A DNA stretch of 64,000 bases, taken from NCBI GenBank assembly GCA_009809945.1, contig WTPW01000692.1, positions 256,634-320,633 on the forward strand, given 5' to 3'. This document shows, piece after piece, positions 34,670 to 46,800 of this stretch. The position numbers and the translations under genes were made by a program. The number at the start of each line of letters is the position of its first letter. The stretch's first letter is position 1. The notes beneath the pieces were generated by a model. It had not been told where the DNA came from. It did no database searches and worked only from the letters and a program-made list of their open reading frames with translations. Origin of the DNA: Gigaspora margarita (taxonomy: Eukaryota; Glomeromycota; Glomeromycetes; Diversisporales; Gigasporaceae).

Positions 34670-34807
34670 GGGGGTCGTCTAAAGCCTTGCACCTTCATAT
34701 ATTGATTTACATATTGCATAAATTGTATTCTTGATATCTATATAACCTGCTAACCTTAAATGCATCAAAAACGAACCCTAACGAGGTACAAGGCTTTAGC
34801 CATCCCC
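34670..34807. mobile_element. 138-bp MITE with GGGGG..CCCC ends, copy 2 only
   Basis: Arms TCGTCTAAAGCCTTG and CAAGGCTTTAGCCATC. Flanks CGTTTCG on both sides; copy 1 has a single CGTTTCG at about 18408. Confidence 0.82.
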
Positions 34808-35930
34808 CGTTTCGGACATGAATTCCGAACACGTGTGAAGAAGAAGAGCGAAAATACACCAAAACTAGTGTTTAAATCGACCTTGGAACACTAATTAAAA
34901 ATGCTGGGGACGAAATTTTACATATAATGGGCAAGTTTATGGCTATAGCTTTTAAAGTTAACCTCCTAACTCTAACTTTGTGTTTTTACGTACTTTGTTT
35001 ATTTACAAAATTAAATTTCTTTTTTTGGTTGTACTACTGGCACAAATAAATAAATCCTGGCTGGGCTTGGCTATAGTGCCACAAACACAGACATTATGTT
35101 TCAATAGTATCGTGCCCGGCACTTGCCAGAAGCGTACGTACGTACATAATGCATACAGAAATAAAGATTTTTTTAACCAATAATTATGTATAATTAAAAT
35201 TACACTTATTATGTATTAAAACAATACCATATAATGGTTATGCTGGTAACCTGTATAACATCTATTAACTGGGCTGCTACCGTTTCGTGTATATTGTAAA
35301 TATGTGTAATGTATAGTTTATTAAGTATGTATTGGGGTGAGTCAACAGAAATCAAGCAAATTTTTCATAATAAAGATTTTTTAAAATTTTAGATAGTAGT
35401 AATTCAACAAAAATTTAACCTAATTTAATAAACCATTTTTTTTTTTTAAATAAATTCTATAAACTTGCAGAATTAATTTTAAAAAAATCTTGTCATTTTC
35501 GTTAAGTTTATCTTTATTCAAAGTTTTAAAAAAAAAAATTTTTATAAAAATATTTGCTTGATTTCTATTGACTCAACCCATATATAGAATATCAATTAGC
35601 TTTTAAAAATGATGCAATGTACGTACGATTAATAAAGCATGCATGCACGATGTATAATATATAATAGCGGCAACATTTTGAACTTTTAAGTTATAATATT
35701 TATTGGATTGGTTCTAACGATTTTAAAATATAATTTTCGCTTTGTAATGCTCATATATGTGTTATTAATCAATAAAATATTATATATATGTTGTATATCG
35801 GAATGGAATATTAGTAGATTTAATAATTCTAAATATACTTAAATCGAAACCGAAATTTTAATCCACTCGAATCGGAACTAACTTGAAGTTAATTGTGAAT
35901 CCACTTAGCGCATATTCAATTTTAATATTA

Positions 35931-36120
35931 CAGCGCTTTCAAATTATTGTGATCAGCAAATTCCATGTATCACACCTGGAAATCAGGAATTTAGAAAAAA
36001 ATGCCAGCCTATGATTGGTTTCTATTAATTTTTTGACATTCATATATTGGCATTTTCTAGATTCCTGATTTCCAGGTGTGATACGTGGAATTTGCTGATC
36101 ACAGTAATTTGAAAGCGCTG
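35931..36120. mobile_element. Tc1/mariner-like MITE, copy 2
   Basis: Paralogue of 20866-21042 with the same CAGCGCTTTCAAATTA ends and TA flanks; the central loop differs. Confidence 0.8.
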
Positions 36121-36209
36121 TAAAAGCGCTTAACTTCAATTTTAAACAGCACCAAATTTTATACGAATTGAACACTTATACTTATAAAGGAATTCGGGTT
36201 AGCATTAGG

Positions 36210-36311
36210 CAGGATTGAGACAATGGAGCTCTGAATGGAGCCAATGGATACTAGTTTTTTGAACTCCATTCGCACAACCATTGAGCTCCATTGGCTCCAT
36301 TGCCAACCCTG
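36210..36311. mobile_element. hAT-type MITE, copy 2
   Basis: Paralogue of 21142-21260; flanks GCATTAGG and GCGTTAGG. Confidence 0.8.
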
Positions 36312-36650
36312 GCGTTAGGCCATAAAGAAAAAATTTTAGCTCGTGTGACAGATATAAATAAAGTCTCCATCTGGAAGGTTAGTGTCGTATTGATTTGCTG
36401 TTATAAGGGGTTTGTGTCCTGATCCACTAATACTATGCACTCACTTGAGACTGGCGTATTGTGCAGGACTTATTCATCTCAACACCTTACGACGACCAAA
36501 AGACAGCAATCACACCATTCTTGCGACGCAAATCATGTAACATGCCTGAAACCCAACGCCACGAATACAAAGGATATTGAAATCAACTTAAGAAATTTAT
36601 TGGCAATAATTAGTTTTGCCACAACTGGGTTGAAAAAACCGTCTTGCATA

Positions 36651-38565
36651 TGGGCCGATTTGAGTAATTTATAAGTAGAGTTTATTTTTTTAAAAAAAAA
36701 ACTTTAAAGCTAAATAATTTTTGATCTACTGGTCCGTTTACAGTAAATGTTTTTACTACCAAAATGTTCGTCTCTTTGAGACGATTCTAATGAGCCCAAA
36801 ATCATTAAAATCCAATAACAGGATCACGAGAAAATGCTCTGTCAAATAAGGTGACGCACTAATAGAGTGGGACAATTGGTTGTCTAACCAATTGTCCCAC
36901 CTATACTTGTTGGCAAAACCTATGGGATTTGGGATTGGGCTATGGACAAACCCGGACAAATAGGTTTGTCCACCTATATTTAAAAATCCCATGTGGCAAA
37001 ACTGGACAAATCCCAATCCCAAATCCCAAATCCCAAACCTATCCCAAATCCCAAACCTATCCCAAATCCCAATCCCAAATCCCAAATCCCAAACCTATCC
37101 CAAATCCCAAACCTATCCCAAATCCCAAACCTATCCCAAATCCCAATCCCAAATCCCAATCCCAAATCCCAAATCCCAATTCCAAATCCCAATCCCAATC
37201 CCAAATCCCAAATCCCAATCTCAAATCCCAATTTTAAATTCCAATCCCAAATCCCAAATTTAAAATTTAAAATTTAAAATTCTAATTTAAATTCTAATTA
37301 CAAACTATATTATTAAATATATATTTATTTTATATAAACAAAATTTTTAATATTAAATATATATTTATTTTGAGTAACATAGGCTATAGGCTATAGCCTA
37401 TGCCACTCAAAATAAATATGTATTTAATAATTAAAAATTTTGTTTATATAAAATAATATATTATTAATTTATTAGGGAAGTGCAGTAAATTACATGACTA
37501 GGGTTTACATAGGTCCTAACCCCCCCTAGTGATAGAACTATTGACCAATCAAATTTTATAATATTTAAAAAAAATTCAAAACGTCATTGACCTGAAAATA
37601 AGCAACCCCACAATTGACAAACATTGCTACATAGTAAAGTCTAAATTTTACTAAGAAAATCGATTAAAATCGTTTAAGTAAACTTGTTCAAAAGAGCAAA
37701 ATACACTTAAAACAAAATTTTCATAGGTAGTAGAGAATTTTTTATTAATTGATTTTTGATTTTTACGTTTGACGGAAAAATTAAAATTTTTTAAAAAAAA
37801 ATATTTGACGAACGTAAAAATTAAAAGTTAAATAATAAAAAATCCTTCAATTTTAATAAAAATTTTAGAGTATGTGTATTTTGGTCTTCCAAACAAGTTT
37901 ACTTAATCGATAATTATCAATTGACATAGTAGAATTTAGACTTTACTATGTAGCAACTATCTACGATTAACTAAAAATCGATTTACTTCAATATTATTGG
38001 CTATTTATACTATATATATATAGGACGTGATAGATGGGGGATCCCCCCAGGAAATTACGTGATTTACTGCACTTCCCTTAGAATTTAAATTAGAATTTTA
38101 AATTTTAAATTTTAAATTTGGGATTTGGGATTTGGGATTGGGATTTGGAATTTGGGATTGGGATTTGGGATTGGGATTTGGGATTTGGGATTTGGGATTG
38201 GGATTTGGGATTTGGGACAGGTTTGGGATTTGGGATAGATTTGGGATTTGGGAATTGGGATTGGGATTTTCCAGTTTGGGATTTGGGTTTATCCAATTGG
38301 GATTTGGGTTTGGGTGGGATTTTGAAGATTTTTAGTTTTGCCAACAAGTATAGTCCCACCCTACATGTGCATCACCTTACCTGACAGTGCATTTTCTCAT
38401 GATCTTGTGATTGGATTTTAATGATTTTGGGCTCCTTGGAATCGTCTCAAAGAGATGAACATTTTGGTAGTAAAAACATTTAAAACTGACCAGTAGATCA
38501 AAATTATTTAGCTTTTAAGTTTTTTAAAAAAATAAGCTCTACTTATAAATTACTCAATCAGCCCA
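36651..38565. mobile_element. 1.9-kb fold-back with AAATCCC satellite arms
   Basis: Terminal inverted repeats of about 250 bp (TGGGCCGATTGAGTAA-like ends; both hold GAGACGATTC and TTTTGGTAGTAAAAAC) enclose inverted satellite arms: AAATCCC/AATCCC units at 37008-37262 and GGGATTT units at 38110-38310. TA flanks. Absent from copy 1 near 21591 and from the third copy near 62285. Another MITE is nested at 37474-38078. Open frames across the satellite are repeat translations. Confidence 0.85.
37475..38077. mobile_element. PIF/Harbinger-like MITE nested in the fold-back
   Basis: Ends GGGAAGTGCAGTAAA, with TTA on both sides (3-bp target duplication), and long inverted arms. The TSD and GGG ends suggest PIF/Harbinger (inference). 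Confidence 0.65.
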
Positions 38566-38720
38566 TATAGTACATGTTGTTCAATTCTTTAACAAATAGG
38601 TTAAAATTGGTTTTAAAATTAAAATTTTAATTTAAATTATAACTGACATCCCATAGTTTTGAAGAACCATTATGTTTTAAAAACCTTGATGTAATTATTA
38701 ATTGATTTCTGAACCATCTC

Positions 38721-40140
38721 ATGTAAATATGTACAATGACGAAACATCAATTTATAAATTTGTCATTTATTTCAATTTAAATAAAAATCCACACAATTAA
38801 ACTTATTTCAAGAATTTTCAATAAAATATATCTAATATCTTGATTTGTTTAACTTAGAAATAGAATAAAAATTTGATGAATTTTAGAAGTAAAAAGAGTA
38901 GCATATGCAAAATTATGGTTACATTAGTGTAAAGACTAATTATAGATAATGTTTATTATTGTAAAATAAAGTAATTTTTGTAAGAGAAAAAAAAAGTAAA
39001 CATGGTATATTAACACCTATGCATTTAAATATGAATCTCAATTTCATAAAAATATTGAAGTAAATCTACGTACCATCCAAGCGCGAAATAACGCCCATCT
39101 GCGCGTTAATTAATTGACCTGCGCGTTATTTCGAGTACTCCCATGTGCGTTATTTCGAAATAAAAGTTGATTTTTTAAATTATAACCCCTAAATTATGAT
39201 TATATTTGAAAAATGCTTCGAAACTAGGTTCAGTACCAAGTAACCCTATTTTAAGTTCTAATAAAAAGTTGTTCTTCACATTGAACCGATTTTTAGAGCT
39301 CGAAAATATGTTTACTTAGTATCCAACCTAATTCCGGCACACTTTCAAATATTAATTTTTTACACAAGAGTATATTAAGGCGCGCGTTAATTCGGGACGC
39401 CCATGGGCGTTAATTTGAGACTGCATATGCTATTTTAGAGGGTTTCAATTTTCAAAATACGCTCATGAGCGTTATTTCGTGCTTATACGGTAAATGTTTT
39501 TTTATCAACTAAAACATGACCATGCAGGTCCGGTTTATTTAAATTATTACGAGTAAAATTGTAAAAGATAAGATTGTAAGTACGATAATTTGACATAAAA
39601 ACTTAGTAACTCAAAAAGATAAAGGTCTCCAAAAAATGATTAAGATAATTAGATGTTCATCTAAAAAAAATTATAATTTTTAAATAAAATATATATAATG
39701 TGTGATACTTCACTTATACTTTATCAAAGGCAATCAATTCACAGACAAGCTTGTTTTACAAAAATTATTTCACAGATATCCATATAAATTTACCTAAAGA
39801 AAATTCTAATTTAATAATCTGGGAAGTCGGTTGTAACTCACACTCAATTATTAAACTATTTTCTGCACACTAACTAAAGTTTGCCTTGCGAAAATTTGAA
39901 CCAACTATAACTTTTTTTAACTTAACTAATAGCGAAAAGCTAATTTTTTTTTTTACAAAGTTTTATGAAAATGAGATTTCATATTTCGATCATTTCATAT
40001 ATAGGATATCGGTATGAATTTGATTCCTTTCTTTTACTCATTAAAATAATAGCATTGCCAAGCAAATGCTTATTTAAAATATTCTCACACCTTAATCATA
40101 AAGATTTATTTTCAATCCTTCTCGTAAATCGTCAATGATG
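38721..40140. other. AT-rich spacer with CGAAATAACGC palindromes
   Basis: At 39070-39170 and 39380-39480 the words CGCGTTATTTCG and CGAAATAACGCCCAT recur in both orientations. The same family appears at 41105, 45430-45690 and 57045. No gene. Confidence 0.55.
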
Positions 40141-40144
40141 TAGA

Positions 40145-40305
40145 CATGTTGTACCGATATTATGGGGCAAAAAATTTATAGAAACATGTGCTTTATTGTT
40201 AAACGATGAAGAACGAACTTCATTAATACATTTAATAAAAGTTTGCCGAAGTCCAAACTTTTATTCGAATATATTAAAGTTATATTATTCTTATTAATAT
40301 TTCGA
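40145..40305 (+). pseudogene. Fragment of an unrecognised gene family (a)
   Basis: Reads KFIETCALLLNDEERTSLIH and is closely similar to the minus-strand fragment at 51377-51674 (KFIETCVLLLNEEERTSLI). Upstream DNA (40000-40145) is the inverse of 54835-55000. No intact frame. Confidence 0.6.
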
Positions 40306-41555
40306 AATATGAAGTTATTGAATCTTATGTCAATCATAATATTAAACTTTTTTTAGTTACGGCGTTTCTACTTAGTTTGGGTTTGGGAATTGGTATTTCT
40401 ACCTGGTTTGGGTTCATAACCAAAAACCAAAATATGTATCCCATTTCAGTAAATAGTGTCAAACACAAAACCCATCAATCATTAGACAAGAATTCGTGCA
40501 TTTAATAATTTAATATTAAAACTTTAAATTATTCAATAAATTTAATCCAATAATTTACGTGATATTGCATGATAACCGGTAAAATTGAATTGTACGATTT
40601 GCATTTGATTTGTCAATTGTTTTTCTTAATTATGAATTGCTTATCAGTTATGAAACGCTTACGAAACGTTTATAAAACCCGCATAACAAATATAACTACA
40701 CCACTATATTTAATTGGCCAGTTGCTTTTCTTAACTGTAGATTCTTATGAAACTGATCATGAAGCCGTATAATATTCATAAATCATTTATAAATCATTAT
40801 GCATGTCGCTTAATTTAATTATCAAACTCTAAACTAAGCCTACCCGACTACGCCAACCTAAATTTAAATCTGGCTAACGCCAGCTGTGTACAGTTGTTGG
40901 AAATTCACCTTTTGTCTCGAAATAACTTATAGCTACAGACATTTGGAAAGTCTGAGGTAGCTACCTCTTTACGTCATAAAAGTGACTTCCATACGTCATT
41001 CAATATTTTACTTGAAGTATACCTGCAGTCTTAGTCCAATTGTCCAATCACACAGTTTTTATATGCCCTAAAATGTCCAATTGCCAACATTGCACGCAAG
41101 TGATCGAAATAACGCATAGATGCATGTTATTCAGGATAAATATCCCTTATTTGCTTACTATATTTATATAAAAACATGCATTATATGCAAAATTTTTTTA
41201 ATTCCGATAGAAGTCAGTTGTTAACTGCGAGCTTATTGGTTTTGGATCTATTCAGGTGAGTCTGGATTTGCAGAACACCTGAATCGAATTCCCCATCTAT
41301 ATACTATATATGTGAGTGGAAACGGGAACCCACTTAGCGTTAGATTGGAACATAATAACTATATCCAAAATTTAATTTTTACCTTGATTCTAACTTAAAT
41401 AACTTCAAATTAACTTAAATTCCATTTTCACTTTCAACATATATAAAGAAATAACCTGATAGAATGATGAACAACGATAAATTAATAATCTCGTGTAGCA
41501 CAACGCCCAAAGTTTAATTTTAATAAGGTTATTTATCCAATATCTTACTATGATC
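40306..41555. other. AT-rich spacer
   Basis: No gene seen. The 67-codon open frame at 40569 has no supporting feature. Small hairpins at about 41255-41285. Confidence 0.45.
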
Positions 41556-41812
41556 GGACTGCCAAATAACTTTGGTTATTTGGCAGTGTTGAGCCTATTT
41601 TTGCCAAATAACTTTGTTATTTTGGCAAAATAGACTCACACTGCCAAATAACCAAGTTATTTGTCAGTCCGACCATAGTAAAGATATCGGATAACACCGT
41701 TATTGGATGTTACACACCAATAACTTATTTATCTGACTTACAGCCAGATAATGGAGTTATTTGAAAAATAACTCCGTTATTGGATGCTTCGCATCCAATA
41801 ACTATATATTAT
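41556..41812. repeat. Nested GTTATT hairpins
   Basis: Inside the outer arms (GGACTGCCAAATAACTTGG type) lies an inner palindrome centred near 41610. Then GTTATTGGATGC-TTC-GCATCCAATAAC at 41776-41802. Same stem design as the hairpins in 15540-16370. Confidence 0.85.
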
Positions 41813-42072
41813 TACTCCCAAAATCATCGCAGTTGCTACTATTATAATTCTTTTATTTTGTATTTTTGTGAGATGTCTATTTCCGCCATTTAAATTACTA
41901 TTTTCACAAATTATTCTAAGAACACTCGAAAAATTCTGCGCAGCCAATTGCAAGATCAGGCGTAATGTAATGGAATGTCAAACATCGGTATACAAACATA
42001 ATGCAAGTCATAGTAAATTCTATAATAAGGATTTTTTATAGATCAACGAACCAGCAAACTTACACAAAATTA

Positions 42073-42304
42073 CCGTAAATGACCGGACACAAGTCCTGGG
42101 TCTGTTACATTCCACCAATTTTAAAACCCTATAATAGACCCAGAGTATAGTACACGGCTGAGCGTATAGTATATAATATACACTTTACGTTTATAACAGG
42201 CAATCTAGATTTTTAAAAAGAACCACATTTCATTAAAGATTCTGCGATTTGCGCCCGAGTATAGTACATAGTGGGCCTACTATCTTGTATCCGGCCATTT
42301 ACAG
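42073..42304. mobile_element. Tc1/mariner-like MITE
   Basis: 232 bp, ends C(C/T)GTAAATGRCCGGAYACAAG, TA on both sides. Confidence 0.8.
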
Positions 42305-43778
42305 TATATTTGTTGAGTTCATTTTAACGTGATCTTTAAAGTGATAACGTTCTTTTGTTGTTTTCTTACAAAATATTCGATTTTAATAATTGATTTTTTA
42401 TCTTATCACATATTAAAAAAAACAAATAAAATGAAATAAAATAAAGCTATTACCTTAAAAAGCATGTTAAAAAATTCCGAAAAGCATAATTTTATTTGTG
42501 TGAGTTTGCTGGCTCGAGAGTTACTGAAATTTTGAATTTTACATGTTCTTATTATTACTGTCAATGATAAAAAATCTTTATTATTAGAATTTACTATATG
42601 GTTTGTATTATGTTTGTAATTATGCCTCTGCTTTAACAAAAATTTCTTATAAAATTTTAATATATTTACATTTCTTCTTAATCATGACCTTGGCTACAAA
42701 ATAAATGTTGTTATTGAAGTTTTTAAGTTTTATGCTTTATTTTGATAGTTTGTTTTTCTATTGGCATTCACGTGACTTATATAATATGACATATATTGTA
42801 TGTTCACGATAGTATATTTCCAAAATTGAAATATGTGTTATCTTTTTTTTTTTATTTTATTTTCATTTTTGTTGATAATAATAGAGTTTTGAATCAGTCT
42901 TATTTCGTATGTTAAAACCAATTAAATCGGTTTTAATATAATCTCCAGGCAAAAATTGCCTTGGTCAATATAAAGAGATTTACATGTGTAAGTAACTTTT
43001 GTTAGAAAATTGTACGTACAGTACGTACGTGCGAATGTTTAGATTTCACAATGACTATAGCAATACAAAGACCTCATAGTGTCATTATGATCTACTGTAA
43101 TAGTAGTAGAAAAACTTTTTGTAAATAATTAGAATGTCAAGATTCTATAAGTAAGTCACTATAGATACTATTTATCTTTCGTATTATTTCGTACTTACAG
43201 AATTTTAAACAGTCGAAAAACATTCGTATAAAAAATTCCACATATGTGAATTCCTTTTTCCTTTTTTTCATTACGGCGCATTTGTAAACTACCCCAAAAT
43301 TTGAAAAAGTTTGACTACGGATAGTAAGTCAATTTAATTGACTTCATATTTTGTCCCCAAATCCAAGATTCGGTTACTAAATTATTATTGATCAATTCAA
43401 ACCAAATCCTCAAATTTATTTTCTCACCGAATATATCTAGTAAGTTGCAACGGTGACATATTTTTCAATTATTAGTTTACATACTATAATGTCGTGGCAC
43501 TTAAATGAGAAACTTAATTCTGTAATTGGGATATTTTATGGTAGATTAATAGTTAAATATACAAACGGGTCAAACAGATAGCATTACTATTACGGTTTAG
43601 GAGTATTCTCTGTTACACTTTGAATAACTAGACTCCACTATTGAATTATCCTTTCTTGATTAAAATCAATGGAAAAATGGTATAGACTTTTAATAAATTT
43701 TTTTTTTTTTTTTAGTTTATAATATTGTAAATATGTTGTAACACTTGCCAGAAAATTATATTGACATTTTACATGTTG
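42305..43778. other. AT-rich spacer upstream of the kinase gene
   Basis: No gene or strong repeat seen. A short palindrome ACGTACAGTACGTACGTGCG lies near 43013. Confidence 0.45.
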
Positions 43779-43788
43779 TATATAAAAG
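43779..43788 (+). promoter_or_regulatory. TATA box of the tandem-kinase gene
   Basis: TATATAAAAG 59 bp before the ATG at 43847, followed by a pyrimidine-rich leader (TTCTTCTCTTTAC). Confidence 0.65.
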
Positions 43789-43846
43789 AGTCCTCTGCTT
43801 CATTTTGGACAATTAGGTTCTTCTCTTTACAAATTCATACTTAGAA

Positions 43847-46800
43847 ATGGTCTTCTTTCTCTTTCTTCTCGTTGCTTCTCTCTTTATAGATTCATATTTA
43901 AAAATGGTCATTTTCTTTTTTTTTCTTGTTGCTTTTTTAGTTAGTGGTCAGGCTAATAAGGAAGAATTTCATAAAGAAACAACAAATTCTTCTATAAATT
44001 GTAATGAAAGAACAGAATCTTCAAACCATTTAAAACCGCCCGATATAGTTAGTGATCAGACTAATAAAGAATTTCATAAAGAGACAACAAATCCTTCGAA
44101 ATCTCCCGATTGTGAGACGATATATGATTCAGTTTCAGATAATTTTCAGGATAATAAAGAAGAATTTCATAACGAAGCCACAAACCTTTCAAAATTGCTT
44201 GATCATGAAACGGTATACGATTCAATTAGTGATCAGGCTAATAAAGAAGAATTTCATAACGAAACAACAAATCTTTCCATAAGTTGTAATGAAAGAGCCG
44301 AATATTCTAACCAGTTAAAACCGCCCGGTTGCGAAACGAAATATGATTTAGATATTAAGCATTCTGAATTAACAGATCTTAAGGTATTTGAATCAGGAGG
44401 TTTTGGTATTGTTTATAAAGGACAATGGAATGGATTATGCATAGCAGCAAAAGTTGTTAAACGTGGAAATTCTACAGGATTGAAAAATAAAGATTTTAAC
44501 CGTGAGGTTTGTTGAAAATATAATACTGTATAAAACGGATGGTAAAGATGTTTATCATGATTTAATTAATTATTTTTTTTTCAGTTGGCAGCCTTAAGAA
44601 AATCTAAGTATTGTAAAGATTATATCATCCAATTCTATGGATTATCTCAAGGTAAATTTATTTCCATACTTACATTATTCATTCATCGACAATCAAATCA
44701 AATTCATTTCACCAACAACCAGTTTATCGATAATTACTTCATTGAAAACAACCGAAACTACACCTAAAACGAGATAATTTTTATCATTTAGTATTTTTTT
44801 AAGAGTTAAGGTTAGAATGGGAGTAAATACAAGTATGACTATTTCTTTATGGTAGTGTAATAATTGTAGGAATCTATTATTGATGAAATGTTTGTTAATA
44901 GACTGGTTGCCTGTGAAATGATTGTTAATAGACTAGTTGTTTGTGAAATGATTGTCAGTGAACAATAGGCGTACAAGCTAGAAATTGCCTTGTACATGGT
45001 GTCAAACTATCGCTCCCGCGAATTTGCACGACTTGTCTGTGATGACATATCTCACGCGAGATAAATTATTCGATTAAGAAAATTTATGAAATTTTTAGAA
45101 TCTATTCTATTTTTCATGACACATACGAGCTCGTCAATAGTGTCTTGAACAAGATATGTGAAATATATGCTAGGTTTATCTCGCGGGAGGTACATCTCCA
45201 ATACGGACCCACTACATCATAAGATTTATTATTGTTCGATTCTTGGTCCAATTCTTCATTTCAAAATGCGATAACGCCTTGTAATATTGTTCTTCGATTT
45301 TATAAAGTTATCGTATATAAATATATTGGCATCTTCTAATATAATTGGTTTTGGTTAAGTATATTCAATTTTCATAAGTCGAAATAGGGTCGTGGATGTT
45401 ATTTTGAAAATCGCGTTTCCTAAAATAGCATAGGCAATTTCGAAATAACGCCCATGCGCGTCCCGAAATAACGCATAAGCCAATTGACTTTATATAATGT
45501 GCAGTTCAAAACATACCGTATAGTTCCGAAATTAAGCACCTCTGGCCCGCATTATGCCAATTTTAGCCTTCATTACAATGATATCGGCCTGCATTACATG
45601 CAAAAAAGGGTGCTTAATTTCGGTAAACCTATATGTTCATATGCGTGCTCGAAATAGCGCGCAGATGCACGTTATTTCGAGAATTTTTGACATAAAGTGA
45701 TCAAAAAAGTATCAATTTGAATGGAAATAAATTATTCCTCACCGGGTAAATTATTCATCTCTCTTTTGCTACAATATTATGTTAGAATTAAGGTTGGGTT
45801 GGTTAGAGAATATAGTTAAGGCTAAAGTTGGGTTTAGAGTAAAATTCCGTAAGGATCATTTTTTGTTAGAACCTCAAAGATGGGTTTATTAGTAAAATTT
45901 TAAAATCATATAAGTTGGTGAGGAATGTCAAAAATCACCCGGGTGAGAAAGAAATGTACTCTTTTAAAATTATGTAATATATAATATTGTATTTTATTAT
46001 ATAATACGTAGACATGGCATCCTTATAAATTCTTTATAAATGCACAGCCACTTTAAGAGTACTTTTTTTTTGTTTACTAAGGTCCCGAGGGGGTACACTC
46101 AGAGAGGTTTGACTGTATAGTGTATAGAAACAACAAAACGTTGCAAAAAGTGTTTTTTTTTTTCGGGTTAAAATGAATATGTGGTTTTATATGAAGACTA
46201 TTAGTTTTGAACCCATTTTTATATGATTTAACAGATTATTTGTTTTGGAAGGCTCAACAATATATTTTATACTTTATTGGCTCAAATTTTATTACACGAC
46301 TTAATAATAGTTTTCTAAATAGAAAGTTCTCCCATGTGATTACAATACTATTACAATCATGATCATTATTACTAACCATCAGATTATTTATTTATAAAAT
46401 TAATTTTAGATCCTGAATCGGGAAATTATATTTTGGTCATGCAATTTGCAGACAATGGTACTTTAAAGGATTATCTAAAAGAACAAAAAGAGCAGCTATA
46501 TTTGAATAGAAAAATTTATTTAAATAAAGCTATTCTTAAAGGGTTAAAATTCTTGCACGATCAGGGTATAGTGCATAGAGATTTGGTAATTACCCTTTTT
46601 TATTTCATATTTATTTACATCCAATTTTAATGATCAATTTTACAGAAATATGACTTTTGTCAGAGTTTAGTCCAGACAGATATATATTAAAAGAAAATAT
46701 ATTTATGTAGTAAACCTTCAAGAAGTTTGTTTTAGCATAATATTTTTTTTTTTACTTCATATAGTAAAATTAAAAAGAATTGAACATTAAATAATCATGT

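Larger units (their letters stand above)
30257..38720 (+). repeat. Segmental duplication, copy 2
   Basis: Collinear with 16440-21780. Interrupted by material at about 30436-32735 (MITE, palindromic satellite, N gap, half fold-back) and by MITEs at 34254, 34670 and 36651. Confidence 0.85.

Noticed and set aside
36929-37277. Open frames rich in Pro-Asn-Pro-Lys-Ser-Gln or Gly-Ile-Trp-Asp
   Set aside because: Translations of AAATCCC satellite in all frames; no gene signal. The same holds for 38105-38384.
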